Positions 29,387-39,349 of a DNA stretch of 64,000 nucleotides are shown here, piece after piece (the first letter of the stretch is position 1; each line of letters begins with the position of its first letter). This DNA is from Lachancea thermotolerans CBS 6340. Taxonomy: Eukaryota; Ascomycota; Saccharomycetes; Saccharomycetales; Saccharomycetaceae. The translations under genes and the position numbers were made by a program. Below the pieces are notes generated by a model, which was given only the letters and a program-made list of their open reading frames with translations, was not told the origin of the DNA and did not search any database. Location: contig NC_013081.1 of the NCBI RefSeq assembly GCF_000142805.1, positions 248,001-312,000 on the forward strand, given 5' to 3'.

Positions 29387-30463
29387 CTAAGAGTATAACG
29401 CGTCCCTTATGCTGAGAATCGTGTCTCTCACAAGCTTTGCACCCTGGCTCAGTCTGTTGTCCATTACCATGGCAGTATGGGGAACCCCTCTGTATATAAC
29501 AAGTTTGCTTTCAATTCCATGCTCTCTAAGCTTTGCGTGATAAGCCTCGGCCTCCGATCTTAGAACATCGCATTCAGCAGCTGCTATAAAAGCCGGAGGT
29601 ACGTTCCGGAAGCTGTCTCCTTTGTGAAATAAAGGACTCGACTCTGGATGACTCAAAGTGTGCCCTGCCTCCGGCAAGTAAATTTTCCTGTACCAAAGCA
29701 TTTTTGTCGCAGGCAATTGGGGCGTTTTTTCGTTTTCCTTCCATGAAAGCTGAGTCTCCCCGGTAGCCGTGTTGTCAGTCACCGGAACGACCATCATCTG
29801 AAATTTAAGTGGTGGTAACCCTCCTGAAAGTTCAGAAGAAGCATACTTGTGTGTCATGACGGCAGCTAGGTTCCCTCCAGCCGATGAGCCAGCTGGACAA
29901 ACTTTGGTGTTATCAACATCCAGTTTTGCAGCATTTTCCATTACAAAAAGGAGAGCTTCAAATGCATCGTCAACACACGCTGGGAAAGGAAACTCTGGCG
30001 CCAATCTATAATCAACCGTAATAACAACACACTTCGCAAGATCGGCTAAATGCGTACAGTAAGAGTTTTCTGTGCTGATGCTTCCGAGCACCCAGCCACC
30101 TCCATGGTACCAAATGGTGCAAGGCCAGCCTGAAGCCGGCTTGTTGCCCTTTGGTACAAACACTCTGGCAGGAATTGACGTGTCTGCAGAAGTGTATTTT
30201 CTTGGGATCTCAATCTCGTATATTTTTGCCATTTCCTTGGGTGGTGATTGCCCAGGAATTACATTTCCCCCTGCTTTGGTTTGGGCGACTGGATATTTGT
30301 GAGTCTCCAGAATATCTGGTCTTTCACACAAGACTTCATTGAAAAATTCGACATATTCCGGATCAAGTTTCTCTATCATAGAAGGATCGATTTTTAATGG
30401 CAGCTGGCTGAGAGGCCCTGGCCAGCTGTAGTCGTCATTAAGAACAGTACGGTAGATAGACAT
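29387..30463 (-). CDS. HSL-type esterase/lipase (alpha/beta hydrolase)
   Basis: A 358-residue enzyme of the hormone-sensitive-lipase family. The oxyanion-hole motif HGGGW is at 120-124, the nucleophile elbow GSSAGG gives Ser194, the acid is Asp299 (AECDVL) and the base His329 (GVPHTAM), so the catalytic set is complete. No signal peptide is seen, so it should act in the cytosol. It would hydrolyse a carboxylic ester, amide-like or lactone substrate; which one cannot be told. It is transcribed divergently from the D-serine dehydratase gene over a 457-bp promoter with G-rich boxes, which suggests that they share regulation. Such esterases are common in fungal catabolic clusters. Confidence 0.9.
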   Translation of the reverse strand: MSIYRTVLNDDYSWPGPLSQLPLKIDPSMIEKLDPEYVEFFNEVLCERPDILETHKYPVAQTKAGGNVIPGQSPPKEMAKIYEIEIPRKYTSADTSIPARVFVPKGNKPASGWPCTIWYHGGGWVLGSISTENSYCTHLADLAKCVVITVDYRLAPEFPFPACVDDAFEALLFVMENAAKLDVDNTKVCPAGSSAGGNLAAVMTHKYASSELSGGLPPLKFQMMVVPVTDNTATGETQLSWKENEKTPQLPATKMLWYRKIYLPEAGHTLSHPESSPLFHKGDSFRNVPPAFIAAAECDVLRSEAEAYHAKLREHGIESKLVIYRGVPHTAMVMDNRLSQGAKLVRDTILSIRDALYS

Positions 30464-30619
30464 AACCTAGTGACCGCCGTTTCCTTTCCTCGACAATATG
30501 CCCCGATTCAAATACAATTCATTTAGTAGCTGCCTTCATAAAGTTGATATGAGTCCCTATTAATATCGTGAAGTTCGAAGGTTTGACACAGTTTACAGTT
30601 GTGTCGTCTTCGATTATCG

Positions 30620-30630
30620 CTCCCCCCACA
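30620..30630 (-). promoter_or_regulatory. G-rich box in the esterase/DSD1 promoter (copy 1)
   Basis: ctccccccaca, i.e. TGTGGGGGGAG on the minus strand, 157 bp before the esterase ATG. The same core recurs at 30729, 35547 and 38199. It is a candidate binding site of the C2H2 regulator at 32411-35056. Confidence 0.45.
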
Positions 30631-30722
30631 GAAGAAAATCTCTGATAAGAGATATAGATTTATCACAAACGTTTATAGGGGTTAAAAGATAGTTATGGAA
30701 ATAGCGTATGATTACCTAATCT

Positions 30723-30738
30723 GGTGGGGGTGGGGGAG
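30723..30738 (+). promoter_or_regulatory. G-rich box in the esterase/DSD1 promoter (copy 2)
   Basis: ggtgggggtgggggag holds two overlapping GGTGGGGG cores, about 183 bp before the DSD1 ATG. An AGGGG stress-type element (tataggggtta) lies nearby at about 30675. Confidence 0.45.
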
Positions 30739-30920
30739 TTGGAATACATTGGCAGCGTGGATACTCGGATGCGAAATTAGAATAAATCACACTGCGCAAT
30801 GATAATGAGAACTCTATAAAATCCAGCATTTGAAAGTATACGCCGGAATTTAGAAGAGCAATTTTTGTTTTCGAGGGTTATTTCCAACCGACTAAAGGTT
30901 GTTTCCAAAGCAAAAAAACC

Positions 30921-32168
30921 ATGTCATATCCTTACCAGTTCACTTCAAGGTCGAGCAAGCAAGAATTGCTTAGTGCCTATTATGGTAAGGACTTGTCAGA
31001 CCTTCCAACGCCCTCGCTAGTAGTTGACAGATCCGTGTTCAAAAAAAATTGTGAGAAAATGCTAATGAATGCGGAGCATCTTCATGCAGACTTTCGTGCT
31101 CATGTCAAGACTCATAAGACGGTCGAGGGTACGCTCCTACAGTTGGGTTCTGACGAAAGGAGAACGGATAAAATTGTCGTGTCCACCCTTATGGAGGCCT
31201 GGGGCTTGCTTCCTTTAATAGAGAAAGGTCTTATAAACGATGTGCTATTCAGCTTGCCAGTGGTAAAGAGCCGACTCTCAGAACTAGCAGCCTTAAGTGA
31301 GCGCGTTCCCAACTTGCGTTTAATGTTAGACAATAGGGAACAACTGCAAGTTCTCTCTGAATTCAGTGAATCCTTCACCTTTCAGAAAAAATGGTCCGTA
31401 TTTATAAAGATTAATATGGGTACTGACCGCGCTGGGTTTTCGGATGACTTTACACTCAAAGAAACATTGTGCGACCTATTGAAGTCGCCGTTGAAAGACT
31501 ACGTTTCTCTTTACGGATTTTACTGTCATGCCGGGCACTCGTATGCTTCTTCAACAGAAGAACAAGCAAAGTCTTATTTGCTGAATGAGATTACAAGTGG
31601 CAACGCCGCCTGCAAAAAGGCGTTGGAGGTAGATCCTTCTTTGAAGCTTCAGCTTTCAGTTGGAGCAACACCAACAGCGCATGCTTCTGAGATGCTTAAA
31701 GTATCAAGTTTGGGGAAATTATATGGGAGACTTGAGCTCCATGCAGGGAATTATCCTTTTTGCGACCTCCAACAAATAAGTACAAACTGTATTAATTCAA
31801 AACAAGTTTCATGCAAAGTACTAGCTGAAGTTGTTTCTTCCTATCCCGGAAGAGGATTAAAAGCCCCCGGTGAGCAACTAGTCAATGCCGGAGTGATTGC
31901 TCTAGCAAGGGAGTTTGGGCCGCTACCTGGCTATGGAAGATTGTCCTGTCCAGAAGAATACGAAAACTGGATTGTTGGAAGACTAAGCCAAGAGCATGGT
32001 ATTTTGACTCCATTAAAGGAGAGAGAAACCGCGATGATCCCGCTAGGCACGAAGGTTCAAATTATTCCTCAGCATAGCTGCATCACTGCTGCGTCCTATC
32101 CATGGTATTTCATTATTGACAACGGAGACTCTGTCGTTGATATTTGGGTGCCATGGAGGGGGTGGTAA
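30921..32168 (+). CDS. DSD1: DSD1, D-serine dehydratase
   Basis: A 415-residue, PLP- and zinc-dependent enzyme (S. cerevisiae Dsd1/YGL196W: 428) that converts D-serine to pyruvate and ammonia. It belongs to fold type III (alanine-racemase-like N-terminal domain plus a D-serine-dehydratase C-terminal domain). The PLP lysine is in HVKTHKT (Lys63), and the zinc ligands are His385 and Cys387 in PQHSCITA near the end. LELHAGNYPFCD and FYCHAGHSY are conserved active-site stretches. The first product is an enamine (2-aminoacrylate), which links it to the RidA gene 5.5 kb downstream. It lies divergent to the esterase. The gene is intact, and the location differs from S. cerevisiae, where YGL196W sits elsewhere. 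Confidence 0.94.
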   Translation: MSYPYQFTSRSSKQELLSAYYGKDLSDLPTPSLVVDRSVFKKNCEKMLMNAEHLHADFRAHVKTHKTVEGTLLQLGSDERRTDKIVVSTLMEAWGLLPLIEKGLINDVLFSLPVVKSRLSELAALSERVPNLRLMLDNREQLQVLSEFSESFTFQKKWSVFIKINMGTDRAGFSDDFTLKETLCDLLKSPLKDYVSLYGFYCHAGHSYASSTEEQAKSYLLNEITSGNAACKKALEVDPSLKLQLSVGATPTAHASEMLKVSSLGKLYGRLELHAGNYPFCDLQQISTNCINSKQVSCKVLAEVVSSYPGRGLKAPGEQLVNAGVIALAREFGPLPGYGRLSCPEEYENWIVGRLSQEHGILTPLKERETAMIPLGTKVQIIPQHSCITAASYPWYFIIDNGDSVVDIWVPWRGW

Positions 32169-32410
32169 TAAGAATAGTCTGATCTAAGCTGAATTTATCG
32201 TAAGCTTAGAATGTATGCTTCTGCTTCTGCTTGTTTTGTGAAAACTTGATATCACAAAAGAGATACCCTCACAGAAGGAGAAAAGTAAAGGACGAAAGTC
32301 TTCTTGCTACCTTCTGAAACCAGCTTTGAAAAACTGATTGATTGCAAGAACACCTTTTCTAGAACAGTTGATTAACATGATAAAGATACTATAGGTAGTG
32401 GAAACATTAA

Positions 32411-35056
32411 CTATTTGACGTCATACATATCCTGGCAAAAGACATTCTCACTTCCAAGACTTCGCTGAATGCAGTTATCGAGTAATTTTGCATATTCTCT
32501 ACCAACTTGCCATTGGCATTTGTTATAACCATTCCTTAAGGAGGTTAACAGGCCAACCATATAATTTAAGTTTTTAACGTTTGGAAGTTCCTGAGCGTAC
32601 ACCGTTATCGTATCGGAATATTCGCTTGTATCCATCTGATTCAATGTGTAAAAAGGTTTATCAGTCAAACTTTTAAGTTCGCCTCTTATTCTACTCAAAT
32701 ATGTTGGAGCATCTTCCATTGCCGGGGTGCAACCTTCCTGTATCTGGAAAGTGGAGTTGGCGGATCTGAATGACGATTCAGAGCCAAGCACATAGTATGC
32801 GTACGCCCAGAGCGAAAGTACTGCTGATACAACAATATTTGGCCGATATAGAAATGGATCTTTGTCAGGTTCATATAGATAGCTTACCGCTTCCAGGGAG
32901 TTTTCTGGGGACAGTAAAACCTCGCACAGTAAAATAAGGGAATTAATGACACATAAGCGTCCTACCTGAGATTCAGCCCACTTTCCTATTCTTTGCTCAA
33001 CCACCTCGTAGTCTTCATCCAAAATTGCGACATTCATTCTCCCTGGAGCACCTGCAAAAACGATATAGTCATAGTGTGTCATTCTCGTACTTATTTGAGC
33101 AGCATGGTAAATAGGACAGCTGCAGCGTGTATCTTCGGAACTCAGCAAAGGTGGTAAAGGACGATTAACCGCTGAGGTACAGTTAAGATGATAGACGCTT
33201 GAAAACGTTGAGCAGCAGTTCTTTGAAGGTATTTGAGTTTTCCAAAAGTCTATCGCTGAACAAATCGTGCTCCTCCAACTATCTTGAATTGACTTCCATC
33301 CAAAACTGGACCACTGGGAAAGGTTCTGCTCGATTTGAAGAAACAGGTTTATCAAACCAGCTAGTAGGATTTGCATACTAAACGGTCCTACTTCTATTTC
33401 CTCTCTTTGCAATAGCTTCTTAATTGCATCACAAAATAGAGGAGTTTGTGCAACAGATAATGGAGCTTTATTTCTATCAATGTTATTGTACTCCCACAGA
33501 TCGTCGGGGCACGGAAGTGAAAGTTTGATTTGGTTGGCTAATAGGTTCAAAGGGTGTCCGAAGATGATTGCATGAACGCTATCGATGTAGAAAGACATTA
33601 AAGCTACTCTCTTCATTGATTCACTCTCAATCCAAGTGCTCCATAAATTCTGAGATCTACTGGTGTCTGAACCAACTTCCTTCAGTGGATCACCACCCAA
33701 TATGGGACTTCTTCGCAAAAGCTGAACCTTGGCTCCGTTATAGATACAAGCTCTTTCATGCAAGCACCTGGAAGAACTCGTTATTTCATATGTCTCCAGG
33801 ATAATCAAACTTTGTATTACCCATGATTTGCAAGGAGGTTTTGCTTGCTCGCTGGAAAATATTAACCAACGGAGTGGACCGGCTATCATACCGGAGAGCC
33901 CATCTGGATCTACTAACTGAATGTGAACAGCTTCTATTGTCCTTTTTGACAGCGACGCGCCCATCATTATCATGCTTGTCAATAACAAAGGTGGGGTATC
34001 GTGAGCAGAAAATGAAGGTCGATGGAGAATAGGATACTGACTATGATATAGAAGCCAATAGACCTCGAGAAACCATTCCAACTTCTGCGCAACGAAGTCA
34101 GGATGATTTTTCACAGACGGTATACACTTGGCCATTTCGATAAGCATCTCATCATCAACACTTGTTTGGCTTTCCGCGTTTGGAAATTCAGGACTGAAAG
34201 AGAATATCTCTTCCAGTACGCTCAACGAAGACAATTCCAATGGACTTTCGTAATGACCGTGAAAAGCGCCATTTTCAGGATGATTTGAATGCCTCCCAGT
34301 AGCAGATGTAGTTTTTGGAGAGTGTCCTAGTAGCCATTGTATTCCTTGAAAAGTGGAGGAGGAACCCATACCTGGAGGTTTGAAAAAGCCCGGCAGGTTC
34401 GAGCCTTCCACTTCCTGGAATGCTTCATTAGTTTGCGGAATGTATGTTGAGCAGTTTTTTTGATTCTTCAAGGTTGTAGGTAGTCCTAAACTTTCAGAAT
34501 GTGTCGGAGTGCTCGAAAAATTATCGACCACTCCGCCTTCGCCAGCCGAATCGTTTGTGAACGCCAAATTCTCCTCTAATTCCTCGGGAGAGATCTTCTT
34601 GTTTCCTGTTACAGGTCCGCTACTAGCGTTCGATTCAGTATGTGTTGTATCTGTGTTTTCCAAAACACTTCCAACCCCGTTGGATTTCGGAGGTAGTATG
34701 GAAGAACCTCGAGGCTTTTTCCCATTCATTTTCTGCTCTGACGAAGATCCCTGCATTATTGTCAAGTCTAGCTTATCATTTTTGTCATCAGTGTTAGGAT
34801 TCCGTTCATTGTCATACAGAAATGAAGTTCTGTCGAAACCTTCATTACTGTTTTTCAGATGGCGGGCGAAGTGCTTCTTTTTAACGTCTAGTCTTGAAAA
34901 CTCCCTCTCGCATGCAGGCCATTCACACTTGAATTTTTGAGAAGAGTGATTCGCCCTGTGCCTGCCTAAATGATCTGACCTTGAAAAGGACTTGAAGCAA
35001 CCAGGGAAGGGACAGTAAAACGGTCCAGACCCTCTTTTTCTCTTCTTTTCAGTCAT
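32411..35056 (-). CDS. C2H2 zinc-finger transcription factor with fungal activator domain
   Basis: An 881-residue regulator. Two tandem C2H2 fingers occupy residues about 12-66: finger 1 reads FYCPFPGCFKSFSRSDHLGRH and finger 2 FKCEWPACEREFSRLDVKKKH when split at the first His. A Ser/Asn-rich linker follows, then a large 'fungal-specific transcription factor' helical domain (about 300-870; QYPILHRPSF and the LHERACIYNGAKVQ-type stretch are typical). The recognition helix of finger 1, RSDHLGR, is expected by the zinc-finger code to contact GGG. G-rich boxes occur in its own promoter and in those of the neighbouring esterase, DSD1, permease and RidA genes, so it is probably the local regulator. 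I know no S. cerevisiae orthologue. It is divergent from the permease gene over 814 bp. Confidence 0.9.
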   Translation of the reverse strand: MTEKKRKRGSGPFYCPFPGCFKSFSRSDHLGRHRANHSSQKFKCEWPACEREFSRLDVKKKHFARHLKNSNEGFDRTSFLYDNERNPNTDDKNDKLDLTIMQGSSSEQKMNGKKPRGSSILPPKSNGVGSVLENTDTTHTESNASSGPVTGNKKISPEELEENLAFTNDSAGEGGVVDNFSSTPTHSESLGLPTTLKNQKNCSTYIPQTNEAFQEVEGSNLPGFFKPPGMGSSSTFQGIQWLLGHSPKTTSATGRHSNHPENGAFHGHYESPLELSSLSVLEEIFSFSPEFPNAESQTSVDDEMLIEMAKCIPSVKNHPDFVAQKLEWFLEVYWLLYHSQYPILHRPSFSAHDTPPLLLTSMIMMGASLSKRTIEAVHIQLVDPDGLSGMIAGPLRWLIFSSEQAKPPCKSWVIQSLIILETYEITSSSRCLHERACIYNGAKVQLLRRSPILGGDPLKEVGSDTSRSQNLWSTWIESESMKRVALMSFYIDSVHAIIFGHPLNLLANQIKLSLPCPDDLWEYNNIDRNKAPLSVAQTPLFCDAIKKLLQREEIEVGPFSMQILLAGLINLFLQIEQNLSQWSSFGWKSIQDSWRSTICSAIDFWKTQIPSKNCCSTFSSVYHLNCTSAVNRPLPPLLSSEDTRCSCPIYHAAQISTRMTHYDYIVFAGAPGRMNVAILDEDYEVVEQRIGKWAESQVGRLCVINSLILLCEVLLSPENSLEAVSYLYEPDKDPFLYRPNIVVSAVLSLWAYAYYVLGSESSFRSANSTFQIQEGCTPAMEDAPTYLSRIRGELKSLTDKPFYTLNQMDTSEYSDTITVYAQELPNVKNLNYMVGLLTSLRNGYNKCQWQVGREYAKLLDNCIQRSLGSENVFCQDMYDVK

Positions 35057-35870
35057 TTCCTATGCTTTTAAGGTCAATTAGCTAGGTTTATAGCTACCTT
35101 GCAGAGGCTTTTTCGGTTGAAGGTGTTCACATCTCATTCTTCGCCGGACCTTATCAAAGAAGCATCTGAATGCAGTCGAAAGGGCTAAAAAAAAGGATAA
35201 TGCGGTTAACAAATTAGAGCGCTATCGAAGAAAAAATGACTGATTGATCTTCAACGGACAAACAATCCGAAAAATTGAAAGACAAAGGGCTAATGCTGAA
35301 AAGCTACTCCGCAAGTCACACATTTCTCACACCTTCAAGCGAAGAATTGAGGTAGGATGAACAATGATGCCCTTGCGTTCTATCTTTGAAAAAAGTAGCT
35401 ATGTAACAATATTAGAATGAGGTTGGTTGCTGCACGCCCCGTCATTGCAACACGCACAGGACCAGACTAGAATCAAAGAGGATGATATGGTTTTTACAGC
35501 ATACAGTAGAAGACTTCACTTTTGCATTTTTTTTGAAGTGAAGGGGGGTGGGGGCTGTTGAAAGATAAGATAGTGTGTTGACAATAGTGGGGGACCCAGT
35601 TGCTCAGTTTTTTTGATTTAGCTTGAATCTTGTAGCTTGGTGGAGGATCGGTTAATAAGGAAGGTGAGGAATCTCCAGAAATTTATCACTCGCTATGAAA
35701 CACGCCAAGAAGGCTAAAGCGGTCGGGCATCAGACCGCCACTATGGGTATTGAGGTGTATAAGAGAGAGCTGTTTTCCTTGACATTATGGGCAACTGTCT
35801 TCACTTCATAATTACTCGCTTGATTTACTATCAAGAGGTTTGATTCATCAACTCTAGCACCTCCGAAGAC
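35057..35870. promoter_or_regulatory. Divergent promoter of the C2H2 regulator and the ACS permease
   Basis: 814 bp, AT-rich except for two G-runs: ggggggtgggggct at 35543-35556 and tgggggacc at 35588-35596, about 315-330 and 275-285 bp before the permease ATG. These match the G-rich box of the esterase/DSD1 and RidA promoters. A poly-T tract lies near 35526. Confidence 0.5.
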
Positions 35871-37379
35871 ATGTCTGTAAAGCTTCAGGAGAACTACGAG
35901 GAAACACCACTGGATGTTAAGGGAAGCGCATGTTTAAGAGGTAGTATCTCGGAAAGAGAGACATTTTCGAGCGAGCATAACGTGCTCTTCGATGCTTCCC
36001 TTGAGAAAAGCGTTTGTTGGAAATTTGATGTGAGAATTCTACCCATGATTGCCGTCATGTACTTGTTCAATGCACTTGATAAGGGAAATATTTCAAATGC
36101 CAAGACCGATCATATTGATAAAGATCTCAGTATCGAAGGGCAACAATGGAATAATATGCTATCCATATTTTACATTCCTTTTGTTCTTTTTGCTTTCCCA
36201 CTCTCACTTGTCATTAAAAAGTATAATGCGGCAAACGTTATTCCTATTTTGATGTTCATCTTTGGTTCTATCTCACTCCTGTCTGCAACAGCTTTCAATT
36301 ACGGTTCGCTCATGGCCGCAAGATGGTTTTTGGGTATATGTGAGTCCGCCTTTTTTTCAGGAATTATCTACTATTTGAGTACATTTTACCGTCGTCACGA
36401 GCTTGCCAGGAGATTATCTATCTTCTACGCGGCCGCCAACATTGCAAACGCCTTCTCAGGACTGTTATCTTTCGGTGTTTTTCAAATAAAAAACAGTAAG
36501 TTGAAGGGGTGGCAGATTTTGTTTTTGATTGAGGGCTCTCTGACGGTTACCTTTGCAGTTGTTGCCTTTTTATACCTACCCAGAAGTCCCGAGAAGTCTC
36601 ATTTCTTGACGGGAGATGAAAAAGAATGCGCAAAGTGGAGGATCGAGGTAGATTCCTCAGCAAAGTCTGAGGAGAGGATCTCATTTACTGATGCTGTCAA
36701 GGTTTTCAAGCATCCCATAGCCATCGCCTGGATGGTCCAAGAAATTCTGATCGGTGTGCCTCTGAACTCCATCAATAATTGGTTCCCACAGATCGTCCAA
36801 TCCCTAGGGAAGGGAACTGTTCAGACTAATCTTTATACGGTTGCTCCCAATGTTTGGGGTGCAATCGCCCTTATTATTCTCTCCTTTTCTTCAGACTATG
36901 CCCGCATCAGATCGGTTTTTATCATGATCGGTGTCTCTGTGACGTTGATTGGATTTGTCGTCTTCGGTTGTGTTGACACTAAATCGCATTTAGGCGCAGC
37001 ATATTTTAGCTGTTTCTTAATGACCACGGGTTCTTCGGTCTCCTCTGTATTGACGTCGACCTGGTACAACAACAACACCCCTAATGAGAATCGCCGCGTT
37101 GTCATCTCTGCTGTTGGGGTTCCACTTGCCAACGCTGCTGGTTTGATTTCAACAAATATTTTTAGACCAAAAGATGCACCAAAATATCTCCCAGCTCTGG
37201 GTATCACTGCAGGATTCGGTGGTGCCGCAATTTTATTGGTTGCAGGTATTTTGTGCTACATGATATTCGATAATCACCGTAGAAATAAGCGTCAAGGTAT
37301 TAAACTAACATACAAAGACGTTCCCACATCTGAATTGGCTGAAGGACCCTCTAACCCAAATTACAGATGGATGTACTGA
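35871..37379 (+). CDS. MFS permease of the anion:cation symporter (Dal5/Tna1) family
   Basis: A 502-residue plasma-membrane transporter with about 12 membrane segments. The first segment region (MYLFNALDKGNISNAK) carries the N-x-L/F-D-K signature of the ACS family, which in yeast includes Dal5 (allantoate, ureidosuccinate), Tna1 (nicotinate), Vht1 (biotin) and Fen2 (pantothenate). RWFLGICESAFFSGIIYYLS and YLPRSPEKSHFLT are typical of the subgroup. Substrates are small carboxylates, amides or amino-acid derivatives. Its setting, between a regulator and a RidA enzyme and near DSD1, suggests a substrate feeding that pathway, perhaps a D-serine derivative; this is inference. Confidence 0.9.
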   Translation: MSVKLQENYEETPLDVKGSACLRGSISERETFSSEHNVLFDASLEKSVCWKFDVRILPMIAVMYLFNALDKGNISNAKTDHIDKDLSIEGQQWNNMLSIFYIPFVLFAFPLSLVIKKYNAANVIPILMFIFGSISLLSATAFNYGSLMAARWFLGICESAFFSGIIYYLSTFYRRHELARRLSIFYAAANIANAFSGLLSFGVFQIKNSKLKGWQILFLIEGSLTVTFAVVAFLYLPRSPEKSHFLTGDEKECAKWRIEVDSSAKSEERISFTDAVKVFKHPIAIAWMVQEILIGVPLNSINNWFPQIVQSLGKGTVQTNLYTVAPNVWGAIALIILSFSSDYARIRSVFIMIGVSVTLIGFVVFGCVDTKSHLGAAYFSCFLMTTGSSVSSVLTSTWYNNNTPNENRRVVISAVGVPLANAAGLISTNIFRPKDAPKYLPALGITAGFGGAAILLVAGILCYMIFDNHRRNKRQGIKLTYKDVPTSELAEGPSNPNYRWMY

Positions 37380-37657
37380 TTTTCTAGGTGACTTACTTTT
37401 ATATATCTTTTCTCCCTTTAATGATTTTATCGACAAGATTGAAATATGTAAGTCCCGACTTTTTAGCAGCATTTCTCATAGTTCAGCATGTTTATTTGCA
37501 TACTCATGGGAATAAAGTGCCTCATTTTTGGGCGTACTTGTTTACTTTACTATGCAACAGATGGTGAGATGATTGACTACGTAAAGATACTTGCGAGAAA
37601 CTTTTATCGAAAGTAACAAAGGCTCGATTGTTTGATTTATTTGTTAGAAAAAGCCGC

Positions 37658-38038
37658 TTATTCAAGAGTAGCGACAGCCTCGAGTTCGTACTTAATGGCT
37701 GCATCCATAAATGCAACTACAACACAACTGCGTGCAGGTTTCTGAGGGAAATACTGACCGTAAATCTCATTCACAACTTTAGAGTACTCAGCATGAGAAA
37801 TAAACATTGTTACCTTAAAAACTTGCTCAAGAGAAGACCCAGCTACAGCTAAAACGTTTTCCAAGTTTTGAATTGCTAAGTGAACCTGATCTTCAATTTG
37901 CTGAGAAACTTCACCTGTTCCATATTTAGATCCAATTATTCCAGAGGTGAAAACATGACCATTGCTAACAAACGCAGGTGAAAGAGTTGGATGTTCTTTT
38001 CCTTCGATAGACTCCCATGTAATTTTCTTGGCAACCAT
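37658..38038 (-). CDS. RidA/YjgF/UK114-family enamine/imine deaminase
   Basis: A 126-residue protein when started at ATG 38038 (MVAKKITWES); an in-frame ATG at 38104 would add 22 residues that do not look like a mitochondrial presequence. It matches Hmf1 (129) in size. The family hydrolyses reactive 2-aminoacrylate and other enamines released by PLP enzymes. The substrate-binding Arg is in PARSCVVVA and the acidic residue in YELEAVA, both near the C-terminus, as in bacterial RidA; FTSGIIG and QVFKVTMFI are also typical. Divergence from the usual Hmf1/Mmf1 sequence suggests a pathway-specific paralogue. Its promoter has a GGTGGGGGGAG box. It converges with the permease gene. Confidence 0.9.
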   Translation of the reverse strand: MVAKKITWESIEGKEHPTLSPAFVSNGHVFTSGIIGSKYGTGEVSQQIEDQVHLAIQNLENVLAVAGSSLEQVFKVTMFISHAEYSKVVNEIYGQYFPQKPARSCVVVAFMDAAIKYELEAVATLE

Positions 38039-38779
38039 GATAGAAGTGCCTAGGTCGTGTAGTTGGTAGATGAAGGTTGGCACTTGAAGAATAAATTGAG
38101 CCATATCAAGAGATCCCGAGCCGATTTAATACTAAGATTTTGCCCATTGCCGACAGCTGCTTTTCTAAAAATATTATTGATAAGCGTAGACTAATTGTGG
38201 TGGGGGGAGTATGACAGAACCCACGATAGGTATGCCAACCTCAAGTGGATGCTGTCACTATTAACGCATGCACCTATCACAACTATCAACGTTTCCCCAT
38301 TGCGTCACAAGAATGTTATCATATCGTGAACACCGGGAACAAGCACTACGATGGTGTAGAAGTTTGATTCCATGAAAAGTCCAGTTATTGAGTAACAAAT
38401 ATAAAATCTTAAGTAGCAAGTCTTCTATCAACTGATCTGACACGATGCCACGAAGGCACTCTTGGTAATTCACGAGCTTTATCACTTCAAGCGGCCATGT
38501 ATCAAGATGAGCGTTTACTGCTTTTATCATTACTCGGAAGCATTGGGCAATTTTTTGTAAGTACGCCATTCGATTGAATCGCTTCTTTATCTTACGACGG
38601 GTTATGACCGAGAACTGGGAGAATAAGGTATCTATATGCATTCTTAATGGTAGAACATAAGGTATTTATCTCCATATAGAGATTTATCAGCGCCCGTTTA
38701 GCAACTACCTTCTCCTAATCATCCGTTCAACAGAGTGGCCTCCTTTTACTCCGCGTACTTGTGTTCAAATCCTCTTCGG
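38039..38779. other. RidA promoter and unexplained sequence up to the transposon debris
   Basis: The proximal 200 bp is the RidA promoter. Bases 38261-38641 on the minus strand hold an ATG-started frame of 126 codons, Leu- and Cys-rich, with no recognisable domain; it may be chance or a remnant, and I do not call it a gene. PIF/Harbinger-related sequence begins at about 38780. Confidence 0.35.
38199..38209 (+). promoter_or_regulatory. G-rich box in the RidA promoter
   Basis: ggtggggggag, 161 bp before the RidA ATG at 38038. It is the same core as in the esterase/DSD1 and regulator/permease promoters, in otherwise AT-rich sequence. Confidence 0.45.
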
Positions 38780-39215
38780 GAGAAGCATACGCCGAAAATG
38801 GTTCATTTGCCCTGCATCCAATAAATTGTCTTCCAATTAGCCTTCGTTGATTAAACTTTTGAAGCTGCCACTGTTTCTCCGCCTCAGGTTCCATTAGTAG
38901 GCTTCAAGCACAGTCACCCCTTTATCGGACCATGAGAATGAAAGACGGCTGAAACTTTTGGGGTAGATTTGGCGATATTTTGGGTAAGGAGGATTTTTAA
39001 GAATTTCGCAATGCGACCAAGCTGATTCCCACGAAGTCTTGTAAGCCTTCTGAAGTACGCTTCGGTGTATTACAGTTCAAAATTATAGCCCCTTTCATGG
39101 AAGCGATTACAATTGTAGTTTTTCCCTCGAGCCCTGGCATTCTTATGCTTTTCAATTTCGGAGTTTCTAGAAGCATAGTTGTCTTACAATTTCCTCCAGC
39201 TCTAACCTCTCTTTA
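38780..39215 (-). mobile_element. Fragment of a PIF/Harbinger transposase gene
   Basis: This stretch aligns by eye, at roughly 70 percent identity, with 56510-56960, the 5' part of the Harbinger transposase gene in the right-hand transposon locus. It is in the same orientation (transposase on the minus strand). Shared landmarks are ctgtaagccttctgaag-like and cagttcaaaatt segments. Only the N-terminal helix-turn-helix part of the transposase is represented; the DDE region is missing. The fragment abuts the hAT relic that starts at about 39350, so one element probably inserted into or beside the other. Confidence 0.65.
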
Positions 39216-39349
39216 ACACGTTTTAGAGTAGTACTAAAGATTTGCAGCTTGCTCTACTGTGCGGCAAAGTTTTAGCAGGAGTTCAACTGATAATTCAACA
39301 TCATTGATAAGCCAAATACTGCAACTTCCCCCTTCAAACAACACTGAAC

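Noticed and set aside
38261-38641. 126-codon ATG-started frame, Leu- and Cys-rich, minus strand
   Set aside because: No domain or homologue recognised and it lies next to transposon debris; could be a remnant but evidence is too thin for a gene call.
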